Source: Janthinobacterium saanense (lineage in GTDB: Bacteria; Pseudomonadota; Gammaproteobacteria; Burkholderiales; Burkholderiaceae_D). Taken from it: a stretch of DNA of 64,000 nt. Made by a program: the position numbers and the translations under genes. The DNA lies in the NCBI RefSeq assembly GCF_014200675.1, contig NZ_JACHCI010000001.1:529861-593860 (forward strand), read 5' to 3'. The notes under the pieces were generated by a model, which saw nothing but the letters and a program-made list of their open reading frames with translations, was not told the origin of the DNA and did not search any database. Positions 27,795-37,068 of this stretch are shown here, in pieces. How positions within the stretch are numbered: the first letter of the stretch is position 1; each line of letters opens with the position of its first letter.

Positions 27795-28232
27795 TTATAA
27801 GGCCGAACCGCCGTTCAAGTTTGGTTTTTGCAGTTCGCAGCGGCCCGCCACGCAGCTGGCGCCCGGGTCGGTGATGATGGAGCAGGTCGACAGCATGCCG
27901 TCGTTTTGCTGTTGCCGGCGGCTGGCTTCCGCTTGCGCGTAGGCCAGCGCCTTGATTTTCTTGCCGTCATTGCTCTTGCTGGACCAGGCCAGGTAGCGTT
28001 CCGGGCCGCCGCAAGCCTTGGCGCCGATGGCGATGGTTTGGCATTGCTCGGTGGAATCGCATGCAGCGTTGCCCACTTCCGTCTTGATCTGTTCCAGCAA
28101 GCTGGCCTGGCTGGGGGCAGGGGTGGCAGGGGCATTCGCGTCTTGCGCGGGGGCGCTGCAGGCGCTGGTGGCAAGCAGCAAGGCGCCGACGCATAGAAAG
28201 CGCAGCAAGGTAGGGAAGATAGGTGTTTTCAT
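27795..28232 (-). CDS. Cysteine-containing lipoprotein of unknown function
   Basis: The 145-residue product has a lipoprotein signal with lipobox TSAC (Cys about 25), then an Ala/Pro linker and a compact domain with six more cysteines arranged in pairs (ACDSTEQCQ, KACGGPERYLAWSSKS, STCS, SCVAGRCE). This suggests three disulfides in the periplasm. I recall similar CGGP-containing small lipoproteins in proteobacteria but no function. The internal ATG at 28232, preceded by GAAGG, begins the signal. It lies between a tRNA gene and an S9 peptidase gene. Confidence 0.75.
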   Translation of the reverse strand: MKTPIFPTLLRFLCVGALLLATSACSAPAQDANAPATPAPSQASLLEQIKTEVGNAACDSTEQCQTIAIGAKACGGPERYLAWSSKSNDGKKIKALAYAQAEASRRQQQNDGMLSTCSIITDPGASCVAGRCELQKPNLNGGSAL

Positions 28233-28294
28233 GCCTTCATCATGTGCCACGCTTATGGAAATGGCAAGCACGATTCGCAGCGAGGTGCCGCATG

Positions 28295-28319
28295 AAAAAT
28301 GCCCGCGCGGGGCGGGCAT
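28295..28319 (-). terminator. Terminator of the S9 peptidase gene
   Basis: ATGCCCGC (28299-28306), five-base loop, GCGGGCAT (28312-28319), with an A run at 28295-28299 that reads as T's on the minus strand. Confidence 0.8.
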
Positions 28320-28345
28320 CGTTCTTACTGATAACTACTTGAGAA

Positions 28346-30742
28346 TTACTTCAAGGTACGCTGGAACAATTCATCGATACGGCGGTATTCGTCGTACCAC
28401 GCTTCCGGCTGCACGAAGCCGTGGCGCTCCATCGGGTAGCTGGCCATTTCCCATTTATCCTTTTTCAGCTCGATCAGGCGCTGCGACAGGCGTACGGAGT
28501 CCTGGTAAAACACGTTGTCGTCGATCATGCCGTGCGCGATCAAGAGGTTGCCTGTCAGCTTGTCGGCATATTCGATCGGCGACGAGGTTTTATAGGCTTG
28601 CGGATCGAGTTCCGGCGTGTTCAGGATATTGGCCGTGTATTCGTGGTTGTAGGTGGTCCAGTCGGTCACCGGGCGCAGCGCAGCGCCCGACTTGAACACT
28701 TCCGGTGCGCGCATCAGTGCCATCAGGCTCATGAAGCCGCCATAGCTGCCGCCATAGATGCCCACGTTCTTGATGTCGCCCTGCTGCGTCGCGGCCAGCC
28801 AGTTGGCGCCGTCCACAAAGTCTTCCAGCTCAGGGTGGCCCATCTGGCGGTAGATGGCCGTGCGCCAGGCGCTGCCATAACCGAGCGAGGCGCGGTAGTC
28901 GACGTCGAGCACGATAAACCCCTGTTCCACCAGCAGGTTGTGGAACATCTGTTCACGGAAGTAGACCGGATAGCGTTCCGTTACGTTCTGCAAGTAGCCG
29001 GCGCCGTGGGCAAACATCACGACCGGGTATTGTTTACCAGCTTCCAGCTGGGCCGGGCGATACAGCTTGGCCCAGATCGGCGCCGCGCCATGCGTGGACG
29101 GCACTTGCACCAGTTGCGGCATGATCCAGTTGCGTGCCTTGAAGGCATCGCTGCGGGTATCGGTCAGCACATTCGCCTTGCCGCCTGCGACAGAAATGGT
29201 GGCCAGTTGCGGCGGCACATAGCTGCTGGAATAACGCACCAGCAGCTTGCTGTTGTCGGGCGACAGGCCAAAGTTTTCCACGCCCTTCAAGGACGTCACT
29301 TCGCGTTCGCCGCCGTCTTTGGCGGTGGTGGCGCACACTTCATAGGTGCCGGGCGCTTGCGGGTTGCAGACGAAATAGGCATGCTTGCCGTCGCGGCTCC
29401 ATTCCACATTGCTTACTTCCCAGTTGCCATGGGTGAGCGCGCGCGCCGGGGCGGCGCCGGTTTTCGTGTACAGATGGGCGTAGCCGCTTTCCTCGGACAG
29501 ATACCACAGGGTGGCGTTGTCGGGCAGCCAGCCGAATTCGTCGGCGCGGCGGTTGACCCAGGCTACGTCGCTGATGCGGTGCGCCGGCACCAGCGTGCCA
29601 TTGGCCAGGTCGACGGTAGAGATCCAGCGGTCTTTATTATCGATGGCGCGCACCAGCACGGCTACCTTGCTGCCATCGTCGGTCCAGGCGATGCCGTCGC
29701 GCTGGGCATCGACCGTGACCGGCCGGTTGCCTTTCAACGCAGGCAGTTTTTGTTCTACGCGCAAAGCGGCCAGCGGATCGGTGGCGATGCCGGGCAGGCT
29801 GTCGAAAGCGATCTCGCGCACGGTGCCGGTACGCAGGTCGGCCAGATGCAGGGTTTGCGCGATCGGCATGTTGCGGCCCACGCGGGTGCGTTCATCATCG
29901 ATTTCCGGGTAACCCGTTTCCGTGACGTAGCGGGCCAGTTTGCCGACCTTGCCCTTGTCGGCGCTCTTGTCTTGCGTGACGAACAGCAGCCAGCGGCCGT
30001 CCGGCGACAGCGCGCTGCCGGAAATTGTCACCTTGTCGCCCAGGTAGATCGGTGCGGGCGCGCGGGTGGCGTCGGCACGGCGCTCTTCCTGGCGGCGGTC
30101 GCGGCTGGTGTCGCGGTCTTCCTTCTGGCGCGCCAGGTTGACGATCAAGCGCAGTTGCAGGTCGCGCTGGCTGTCGGCGTCGGGTTTGGCGTCCGGGTCC
30201 TTGACCGCGCGCAACAAGGCGACTGGGGCGCTCAGGCGCTCGGCGCGGCTCCAGCTGAACCAGTCATTGCCGCTGCGGTATTGCACGGCGTTGCCGTCGT
30301 TGGAGTATTGCGGGTCGCTGATGCCGAACACGCCACGCGTGATTTGCGTCAGTGCGCCGCTTTTCAGGTCGCGTTCAAACAGGTCGCTATTGCGCAGCAG
30401 GATGGCGCGCGTGCCGGCCCGGTTGTAGACCATATTCGGACCGTCCAGATTGGCCAGCTGGCTGTCTTCGACCTGCTTGCCGCTATTGAGTTTGGCGCTG
30501 GCGCCGGCGATTTGCACGGTGTCGCGCAAAGGCGAAGCCAGGCGTTTTTGCTTGTAGTAAATCTGGCCATTCCAGCCCCACCATGCCGCTTCGACGGGGG
30601 TACCTATCCAGTCGGGATTGGCCATCGCCTGATCGAGTGTAATCGGCGTTGGCGCAGTAGCGGACGGTGCTGCATGGACGGCGGGAAAAAAGGCTGCCAG
30701 CAGGGTCAGCAGCAGTGGACGAACAGGAAGAGCCAGACGCAT
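28346..30742 (-). CDS. S9 family peptidase (dipeptidyl-peptidase IV/acylaminoacyl-peptidase type), exported
   Basis: The 798-residue product begins with a signal peptide (to about HAAPSA), then has a beta-propeller half and a C-terminal alpha/beta hydrolase. Catalytic residues are Ser666 (GGSYGGF), Asp742 (HGMIDDNV) and His774 (ERHGF). Family members remove dipeptides or short blocks from peptides in the periplasm. No clear Shine-Dalgarno precedes the ATG. A hairpin terminator follows the stop. It is monocistronic, and peptide scavenging fits the nearby gamma-glutamyltransferase only loosely. Confidence 0.92.
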   Translation of the reverse strand: MRLALPVRPLLLTLLAAFFPAVHAAPSATAPTPITLDQAMANPDWIGTPVEAAWWGWNGQIYYKQKRLASPLRDTVQIAGASAKLNSGKQVEDSQLANLDGPNMVYNRAGTRAILLRNSDLFERDLKSGALTQITRGVFGISDPQYSNDGNAVQYRSGNDWFSWSRAERLSAPVALLRAVKDPDAKPDADSQRDLQLRLIVNLARQKEDRDTSRDRRQEERRADATRAPAPIYLGDKVTISGSALSPDGRWLLFVTQDKSADKGKVGKLARYVTETGYPEIDDERTRVGRNMPIAQTLHLADLRTGTVREIAFDSLPGIATDPLAALRVEQKLPALKGNRPVTVDAQRDGIAWTDDGSKVAVLVRAIDNKDRWISTVDLANGTLVPAHRISDVAWVNRRADEFGWLPDNATLWYLSEESGYAHLYTKTGAAPARALTHGNWEVSNVEWSRDGKHAYFVCNPQAPGTYEVCATTAKDGGEREVTSLKGVENFGLSPDNSKLLVRYSSSYVPPQLATISVAGGKANVLTDTRSDAFKARNWIMPQLVQVPSTHGAAPIWAKLYRPAQLEAGKQYPVVMFAHGAGYLQNVTERYPVYFREQMFHNLLVEQGFIVLDVDYRASLGYGSAWRTAIYRQMGHPELEDFVDGANWLAATQQGDIKNVGIYGGSYGGFMSLMALMRAPEVFKSGAALRPVTDWTTYNHEYTANILNTPELDPQAYKTSSPIEYADKLTGNLLIAHGMIDDNVFYQDSVRLSQRLIELKKDKWEMASYPMERHGFVQPEAWYDEYRRIDELFQRTLK

Positions 30743-30911
30743 GGGAAATCGCTTTAAAGAAGGAGAGGGTGGCGTAGATGGCGGGGCCAGAAGCGGACTA
30801 TTCTAGCGTAGGAATTTCGTTGCGGAAATGCCGGAAAGCTAAGCCCGGCTGGGATGGGGAAGCTGCGTTTTAACCGGAAGTAGCAGCCGGGGCTAGGAGT
30901 GGAGCGTGCAT

Positions 30912-30938
30912 AAAAAACGCCAGCTCGGCGGCTGGCGT
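30912..30938 (-). terminator. Terminator of psiF
   Basis: ACGCCAGC (30917-30924), loop TCGGCG, GCTGGCGT (30931-30938), with an A6 run at 30912-30917 that gives T's on the minus strand. Confidence 0.85.
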
Positions 30939-30958
30939 GGTCTGGGTTGCGACAGCGC

Positions 30959-31273
30959 TTATTTCTTCGGTGCGCTCAAACAGGATTTCATGAATGTCTT
31001 GCGCTCATCGCCTTTCTTGCCGGCAGCGTCGGTATTGCACGCTTTCATCTTGTCTTGCTGTGTCATGGCGATGGCTGGGGCTGGCTTGGCGCTCAGGCAT
31101 TCCTTCATGAACGCCTTGCGTTCATCGCCCTTCTTGCCGCTGGCATCGGCGTTACAGGCAGCCATCTTTGATTGCTGGCTGTTGGCTGCCTTTGGGGCAT
31201 CGGCCGCCATTGCCGTGCTGCAGCAAAGAGCGAACAGGGTGGCGGTGATACTAGCAGTAAGCGTGGTTTTCAT
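30959..31273 (-). CDS. psiF: PsiF-repeat periplasmic protein
   Basis: The 104-residue product has a signal peptide (ending STAMAADAP) and two copies of the PsiF repeat: KMAACNADASGKKGDERKAF and KMKACNTDAAGKKGDERKTF, each followed by MKxCLSA. In E. coli psiF is a phosphate-starvation-inducible gene downstream of phoA, and the protein's role is unknown. Each repeat carries a Cys pair that could form a disulfide. The ATG at 31273 begins the signal peptide. No Pho box was evident by eye upstream. Confidence 0.87.
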   Translation of the reverse strand: MKTTLTASITATLFALCCSTAMAADAPKAANSQQSKMAACNADASGKKGDERKAFMKECLSAKPAPAIAMTQQDKMKACNTDAAGKKGDERKTFMKSCLSAPKK

Positions 31274-31531
31274 GGCGCATCCTTTTGACAGGCGAGGGTG
31301 AAAGATCAATGTGAGACAGGCAATTAACTATATGCATTTTCGGCATATTGCGCCACTGATATCGTTTTGTGCGTCGTGCAATGCCTGGTGCCATATATTT
31401 ATATGTATCGACGCATCACTGCAAAATTATTGTTTGTATTTGAAATTTTTACGCAAGCTTATTCGGTATTGTTCGTTCTTTTTTGATATGCTGGCCTTTA
31501 TATTGCCGCGACACAATAACGAAAGGCAATC

Positions 31532-34078
31532 ATGTCAGGGATGCAGCACATCAATCGCAAGCAGCAATCAGGGTTTTCTTTACGGCGCACGCCACTGACA
31601 CCATTCAGCTATGCCATCGGCGTACTGTGCGCTGGCGCGGCCATGCAGACGCCTGTCTACGCACAGCAACAAACCGACACTGCCGACGTGGCCGCGACCC
31701 AGGTCATCGTCACGGGGACGCGCGTCTCGAACCGTTCGGTACTCGACACCGCGTCGGCGGTCGATGTGGTATCGGCCGAAACACTCAACAATGTCGGCGT
31801 GACCGAACTGAGCCAGTCGCTGGCCAATGCGCTGCCTGCGCTCAATTTTCCACGGCCGGGCCTGGTGGACGCTACCGACTCGGTACGTCCGGTCACCTTG
31901 CGCGGCCTGTCGCCAGACCAGGTGCTGGTACTGGTCAACTCCAAGCGCCGCCATTCATCAGCGCTGGTTAATGTCAACGGCTCGGTCGGTCGCGGTTCGG
32001 CGTCGGCCGACTTGAACACGATTCCTTCGAGCATCATCAACAGCGTGGAAGTGCTGCGCGACGGTGCTGCCGCGCAATATGGCTCCGACGCCATTGCCGG
32101 CGTGATCAATATGCGCCTGCGTGAAAACAGCAGCGGCGGTGCGCTGTTTATCAACGGCGGCGAACGCAATACCACCTACGGTTTCAACCCCGGCACCCTG
32201 CCGGCCGGACTGGCGCTGACGGCGCCCACCACCCGCAGCCGCACCGATGGCGTAACGCTGACGGTGGGCGGCTGGAAAGGCTTCAGCCTGGGCGAAGACG
32301 GTTTTCTGACGGTCGCGGCAGAGTTGAAAAAGCAGAAGCACTCCGAGCGCAGCGGCTACGATACGCGCCAGTTCTATGCGAAGGTCAACGGCGCTTTCGA
32401 TCCGCGCGAACTGACCGTCAACCGCTATGACACCTGGTCGGGCGACCCGGAGCTCAAGCAGGCTACCCTGTTTGCCAATGCCGGCCAGACGCTGGCGGAC
32501 GGCCAGAAGATTTATGGCTGGGCCAGTTATCAGCGCCGCGAGACCGAATCGGCCGGTTTCTTCCGCCGTCCGCTGCAAGATGAAAACATCCTGTCGGTGT
32601 ATCCGAACGGCTATCTGCCAATTATCGCGCCGACGGTCGATGACTACAGTGGCGCCATCGGCACCAGCTGGAGTGGTCATGGTTGGGACTACGACTTGTC
32701 GCTGACCTATGGTCGCAACAAGATGTCGTTTGAGGTGGAAAACTCGCTGAACCGCTCGATAGGCGCAAGCAGCAAGACCTCGTTCGACGCTGGTGGCTTT
32801 GCCTACCAGCAGGTAGCGGCCAACTTCACCGCCGTGCGCCCGGTGCCGGTCTCGTTTCTGCCGGCGCCGTTGAACCTGGCGGTGGGCGCTGAAGTGCGCT
32901 ATGAAAACTACCAACTGTTTGCCGGCGAACCCGATTCCTACCGCTACGGCGGCCAGCTGCTGGCCAACGGCACGCCAGCGGCAGCCGGCGCGCAGGTCTT
33001 CCCCGGCTATACGCCGGACAATGCGATCGACAAGGGCCGCCATTCGACGGGCGCGTTTGTTGACCTGGAAACCAAGCTGACATCAAAACTGCTGACCTCG
33101 TTTGCGGCGCGCGCCGAACGTTATTCGGATTTCGGCAACAACCTGACCGGCAAGGCCGCTGCCCGCTATGACTTTACGCCGGCGTTTGCGTTACGCGGTT
33201 CGGTGCAGAACGGCTTGCGCGCGCCATCGCCGCAGCAGCAGTTCTACACCTCCACCTCGATGACCTTTATCGATGGCGTGGCCTACAATATCGCCACCTT
33301 CCGCCCGAACGACGCGGCGGCCGTGGCCTTGGGCGCCAAGCCGCTCGACGCTGAAAAATCGGTCAACTTCTCGCTCGGCGCGGTGCTGCGCTTTGGCGAC
33401 CTGAGTGTGACTGCCGATGCTTACCGCATCAATATCGACAACCGTATCGTGCTGTCGGAAAACCTGACCTCGGCCGCCGTGCGCAATTACCTGACCAGCC
33501 AAGGCTTTACCGGCGTGGGCGGCGCGCGCTTCTTTATCAACGGTGTCGATACCAGCACCAAGGGCCTGGACGTGGTGGTCAATTGGCCATGGAAGGCGGC
33601 TGCGGCAGGGCGCTTCGACTTTACGCTGGCTGGCAACTACAACAAGACCGAAGTGACGCGTGTGCCGGAAACGTCCGAACTGGCGGCGCTTAATCCTGCA
33701 CCGGTGCTGTTCGGCCGCTCCAACGTGATCGGTCTGGAACGGGGCCAGCCGAAAAACAAGGTCACCGCGTCGGTCAACTGGAAGCTGAAAGATGTCGGCG
33801 TGACTGCCAGCGCGACCCGCTATGGCGAGACGATGTCGGCTGGCAGTACGGCCGCCACCGATTTCGTGATCTCGCCCAAGACCATCGTCAACCTGGAAGG
33901 CCGTTACGAGTTGACCAAGTCGACCCAGCTGGCCTTTGGCGCCGACAACCTGTTCGACATCTATCCCGATGCCGTGCCGGCTACACTCAACACCACCGGC
34001 GCCGTGCCGTACGCCAACCGCGCCCCGTTTGGCCGCGGCGGACGGTTTGTGTATGCGCGGGCCAGCTACAAGTTTTAA
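31532..34078 (+). CDS. TonB-dependent outer-membrane receptor
   Basis: The 848-residue product has a long signal peptide (to about VYAQQQ), a TonB box-like start (TQVIVTGTRVSNRSV), a plug domain (about 60-190; TLRGLSPDQVLVLVNSKRR and VEVLRDGAAAQYGSDAIAGV) and a beta-barrel ending in YARASYKF, with the terminal Phe needed for Bam insertion. The ligand is unknown. No Fur box is visible upstream, so iron is not obviously the signal. AAAGG precedes the ATG. The gene is followed by ggt, 277 bases downstream, which suggests uptake of gamma-glutamyl compounds or peptides. Confidence 0.93.
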   Translation: MSGMQHINRKQQSGFSLRRTPLTPFSYAIGVLCAGAAMQTPVYAQQQTDTADVAATQVIVTGTRVSNRSVLDTASAVDVVSAETLNNVGVTELSQSLANALPALNFPRPGLVDATDSVRPVTLRGLSPDQVLVLVNSKRRHSSALVNVNGSVGRGSASADLNTIPSSIINSVEVLRDGAAAQYGSDAIAGVINMRLRENSSGGALFINGGERNTTYGFNPGTLPAGLALTAPTTRSRTDGVTLTVGGWKGFSLGEDGFLTVAAELKKQKHSERSGYDTRQFYAKVNGAFDPRELTVNRYDTWSGDPELKQATLFANAGQTLADGQKIYGWASYQRRETESAGFFRRPLQDENILSVYPNGYLPIIAPTVDDYSGAIGTSWSGHGWDYDLSLTYGRNKMSFEVENSLNRSIGASSKTSFDAGGFAYQQVAANFTAVRPVPVSFLPAPLNLAVGAEVRYENYQLFAGEPDSYRYGGQLLANGTPAAAGAQVFPGYTPDNAIDKGRHSTGAFVDLETKLTSKLLTSFAARAERYSDFGNNLTGKAAARYDFTPAFALRGSVQNGLRAPSPQQQFYTSTSMTFIDGVAYNIATFRPNDAAAVALGAKPLDAEKSVNFSLGAVLRFGDLSVTADAYRINIDNRIVLSENLTSAAVRNYLTSQGFTGVGGARFFINGVDTSTKGLDVVVNWPWKAAAAGRFDFTLAGNYNKTEVTRVPETSELAALNPAPVLFGRSNVIGLERGQPKNKVTASVNWKLKDVGVTASATRYGETMSAGSTAATDFVISPKTIVNLEGRYELTKSTQLAFGADNLFDIYPDAVPATLNTTGAVPYANRAPFGRGGRFVYARASYKF

Positions 34079-34090
34079 GTTTTAACCCTA

Positions 34091-34111
34091 AAGCAAGCCC
34101 AGGGCTTGCTT
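34091..34111 (+). terminator. Hairpin after the TonB-dependent receptor gene
   Basis: AAGCAAGCCC (34091-34100) and GGGCTTGCTT (34102-34111) form a tight stem 13 bases past the stop codon. Only two T's follow, so it is a weak terminator or an mRNA-stabilising 3' hairpin. Confidence 0.5.
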
Positions 34112-34283
34112 TGGGGCTTCATCACCGCACCGAGGAACCAGCATGTCCCCCACATTCAGAAAACTGCTGGCGCCCGGCTTCAAGCGCGCCGTGGTGTTTC
34201 GCGGTGGTGGCATACGCCTTGCTGCGCCATTTGCGCGCTTCAGGCTATCATTAAAAAAGCTTGCTCACGCAGCAGTGTGCGTG

Positions 34284-34328
34284 CAGGGGAGGGCTGGCCA
34301 GATTGCGCCGCCATCCCCTGTTTGTTTT
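34284..34328 (+). promoter_or_regulatory. Terminator-like leader hairpin upstream of ggt
   Basis: CAGGGGA (34284-34290) pairs with TCCCCTG (34314-34320), with GGC/GCC pairing inside, followed by TTTGTTTTG. It ends 28 bases before the ggt start codon. It could terminate read-through from the receptor gene or act as an attenuator. No known riboswitch was recognised. Confidence 0.45.
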
Positions 34329-34355
34329 GAACAGACGTTTTTACAAGGAAGTACC

Positions 34356-36140
34356 ATGACAGTCAGCCATCGCCCCCTATACCAACGCCAGCCCCTGATG
34401 ACAGCGGCTTTACTCACGCTGGCCCTGGCCGGCAGCGCGCAGGCGGTGTCCCTGCCGGCCGTCGAAGCGCAGCACGGCATGGTGGTGTCGTCGCAGCACC
34501 TGGCCAGCCAGGTCGGCGTCGATATCCTGAAAATGGGCGGCAATGCGGTCGATGCGGCAGTCGCTGTCGGCTACGCGCAGGCGGTGGTCAATGCCTGCTG
34601 CGGCAATATCGGTGGCGGCGGTTTCATGACCATCCACCTGGCCAATGGCAAGGATACGTTCATCAACTTCCGCGAAAAGGCGCCGGCTGCCGCCAGCGCC
34701 GACATGTATCTTGATGCGGATGGCAAAATCAAGCCTGGCGCCAGCCTGCACGGCTACCTGGCCGTGGGCGTCCCAGGCACGGTGGCCGGTTTCGAGCGCG
34801 CCCAGCGCCAGTACGGCAAGCTGACGCGTGCCCAGGTGATGGCGCCCGCCATCAAGCTGGCGCGCGAGGGTTACATTCTCAACCGCGGCGACACCGACAT
34901 TATCGACACCACGGTGGCCTACTTCAAGAAAGACCCGGAAGCGGCGCGCATTTTCCTGCGCAAGGATGGCACGCCGCTGCAGCCGGGCGACCGGCTGGTG
35001 CAGAAAGACCTGGCGCGCACGCTCGAATCGATTGCACGCCACGGCCCGGACGCTTTCTACAAGGGCGCCATTCCGGCGGCCGTGGAAAAGGCCGCCAAGG
35101 CGGCTGGCGGCATCATCACGGCGGCCGATTTTGCCGCCTACACCACCACCGAAACAGCGCCGCTCACTTGTACTTATCGCGGCTACCAGTTCGTCTCGGC
35201 GCCGCCGCCAAGTTCGGGTGGCGTGACGCTGTGCCAGACGCTCAATATCCTCGAAGGCTACGACATGAAGGCGTTCGGCTTCCAGTCGGCGGCCAGCGTA
35301 CATTACATGACCGAGGCAATGCGCCACGCCTACAAGGATCGCAACAGTTATCTGGGCGACCCGGATTTCATCAATAACCCTGTCGAGCATTTGCTCAGCA
35401 AATCCTATGCCGCTGACATTCGCAGCAAGATCCTGCCGGACCGCGCCACGCCGTCTAGCCTGGTACCGCCGGAAACCATGCAGCGCGAAAAACCGGAAAC
35501 CACGCATTATTCGGTGCTGGACAAGGACGGCAACGCCGTCTCGACCACCTATACCGTCAACGGCCGATTCGGTGCCGTGGTGATTGCACCGGGCACCGGT
35601 TTCTTCCTGAATGACGAGATGGATGACTTCACCAGCAAGATCGGCGCGAAGAATATGTATGGCCTGGTGCAGGGCGCCAGCAATGCGATTGCACCGGGCA
35701 AGCGGCCGCTGTCGTCGATGGCGCCAACCCTGGTCAACAAGGATGGCCAGACCTATATGGTGCTCGGTTCGCCCGGCGGTTCGCGCATTATCAGCATCAC
35801 GCTGCAGTCGGCGATCAACGTGATCGACTATGGCATGGCGCCGCAGGAAGCGGTCGATGCGCCGCGCATCCATCACCAGTGGCTGCCCGACCAGGTGTAT
35901 TACGAAACGCGCGGCGTCTCGCCCGATACCCTGGCGATCCTGAAAAACATGGGCTACAGTATGACCGAGCAGACGCCGTGGGGCGCCACGGAGCTGATCC
36001 TCAAGGGGCTGCCGGCCGCCGTTGGCGCCGGACCTGCCAGCTCGGGTAATGACTCTGGCGTATCGGGCAAGGTACGCCCCGGCTGGCTGTATGGCGCCAA
36101 CGACGCGCGCCGTCCGGCCGGTGCTGCCATCGGCTATTGA
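34356..36140 (+). CDS. ggt: Gamma-glutamyltransferase
   Basis: The 594-residue precursor is a periplasmic gamma-glutamyltranspeptidase (signal peptide to about GSAQAVS) that cleaves or transfers gamma-glutamyl groups from glutathione and related compounds. Self-cleavage before Thr382 (TTHYSVLDKDGNAVSTTYT), equivalent to E. coli Thr391, would give large and small subunits. PLSSMAPTLV and GSPGGSRI are further substrate-site motifs, and NIGGGGFMTIHL is in the large subunit. AAGGAAG precedes the ATG at 34356; an upstream in-frame ATG at 34143 lacks the signal peptide. It lies downstream of a TonB-dependent receptor. Confidence 0.95.
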   Translation: MTVSHRPLYQRQPLMTAALLTLALAGSAQAVSLPAVEAQHGMVVSSQHLASQVGVDILKMGGNAVDAAVAVGYAQAVVNACCGNIGGGGFMTIHLANGKDTFINFREKAPAAASADMYLDADGKIKPGASLHGYLAVGVPGTVAGFERAQRQYGKLTRAQVMAPAIKLAREGYILNRGDTDIIDTTVAYFKKDPEAARIFLRKDGTPLQPGDRLVQKDLARTLESIARHGPDAFYKGAIPAAVEKAAKAAGGIITAADFAAYTTTETAPLTCTYRGYQFVSAPPPSSGGVTLCQTLNILEGYDMKAFGFQSAASVHYMTEAMRHAYKDRNSYLGDPDFINNPVEHLLSKSYAADIRSKILPDRATPSSLVPPETMQREKPETTHYSVLDKDGNAVSTTYTVNGRFGAVVIAPGTGFFLNDEMDDFTSKIGAKNMYGLVQGASNAIAPGKRPLSSMAPTLVNKDGQTYMVLGSPGGSRIISITLQSAINVIDYGMAPQEAVDAPRIHHQWLPDQVYYETRGVSPDTLAILKNMGYSMTEQTPWGATELILKGLPAAVGAGPASSGNDSGVSGKVRPGWLYGANDARRPAGAAIGY

Positions 36141-36213
36141 GGCCTGAAGGAGTGACTGCCGCTGGCGCCGATGCTATGCTAGCGGCTTTCATGGGCATAA
36201 CGGAGTAGCACAG

Positions 36214-36753
36214 ATGGTCTCCCTGCAAGAGCAGTTTTTAAAGGCCGGCCTGGTCGACAAGAAGAAGGTCAAGCTGGCCAACCAGGACAAGAGCAAGCAA
36301 AAGAAGGATGAGCGCAAGAGCGGCACGCAAAGCGTCGACGAAGTGCGCATCGCTGCGCAGGAAATCCAGCGCAAGAACGCCGAGCGCGCCCGCGAACTGA
36401 ACGCCCAGCGCGACGCGGCTGCCAACCAGAAAGCCATCGTCGCGCAAATCGCGCAAATGGTGCAAAAAAACCGCCAGAGCAAGGGTAACAACGGCGACGT
36501 GCCGTATAACTTCACCTTCAACAACAAGATCGAGCGCATCTACGTCACCGCCGCCGTGCAAGCCCATCTGGTGGCCGGCCGCCTGGTCATCATCTGCCTG
36601 GGTGGCGCCGTTGAATTGGTGCCGCGCATCATCGCCGACAAGATCGCCGAACGCGACCCCGCCATCGTCGTGCGCGTCAAGCAAGCCAGCACGGAAGTCG
36701 ATGAGGACGATCCATACGCAGCGTTCCAGATTCCGGATGATTTGATGTGGTAA
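36214..36753 (+). CDS. DUF2058 family protein (YaiL-like)
   Basis: The 179-residue product matches the DUF2058/YaiL family. A highly basic, Lys/Arg/Gln-rich N-terminal half (SLQEQFLKAGLVDKKKVKL, then long charged helices) is followed by a small C-terminal domain (VPYNFTFNNKIERIYVTAA, LVIICLGGAVELVPRIIADK). Family members are described as nucleoid- or polynucleotide-associated. The charged N-terminus fits nucleic-acid binding, but this is inference. It is monocistronic, downstream of ggt. Confidence 0.85.
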   Translation: MVSLQEQFLKAGLVDKKKVKLANQDKSKQKKDERKSGTQSVDEVRIAAQEIQRKNAERARELNAQRDAAANQKAIVAQIAQMVQKNRQSKGNNGDVPYNFTFNNKIERIYVTAAVQAHLVAGRLVIICLGGAVELVPRIIADKIAERDPAIVVRVKQASTEVDEDDPYAAFQIPDDLMW

Positions 36754-37068
36754 GACGGCTTTTGCTGTCCTATTTTCAGCCCTGGCAGACAAATGCCTGT
36801 GGCAACACTCTTTCAGGTAGCGCGCCAGGCCCTGCACCGCTGGTGTTTGTCCCGGCGGTATTGAAGCTCCTGTCTGTCAAAGTATAAAGTATTTTTTCGA
36901 TAATAATTTTTTTGCATAAAATTCCGCATCGAAAAATTTATTTCATAATTAATGTGAAAAATTTCTAAACTTGGAACTAATTTGAATCAACGCAAATCAG
37001 AGGTAATGACTTAATATGTAAAGTACTTAAGTATTTAATATATTGAAAATATCTCTATAAGGCTTCAT
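36754..37068 (+). other. AT-rich intergenic region before the orphan gene
   Basis: No gene is supported. From about 36880 the sequence becomes strongly AT-rich, with a 9-bp inverted repeat TTTTTCGAT (36893-36901)/ATCGAAAAA (36928-36936). It must contain the promoter of the 37069 gene. The base composition is unlike that of the surrounding chromosome. Confidence 0.5.

Noticed and set aside
28421..30757. A 778-codon open frame antisense to the S9 peptidase
   Set aside because: No signal peptide or domain; the minus strand encodes the peptidase with complete catalytic residues.
34143..34355. N-terminal extension of the gamma-glutamyltransferase from an upstream ATG
   Set aside because: The extension lacks a signal peptide and contains the hairpin region; the ATG at 34356 has a good ribosome site and directly starts a signal peptide.
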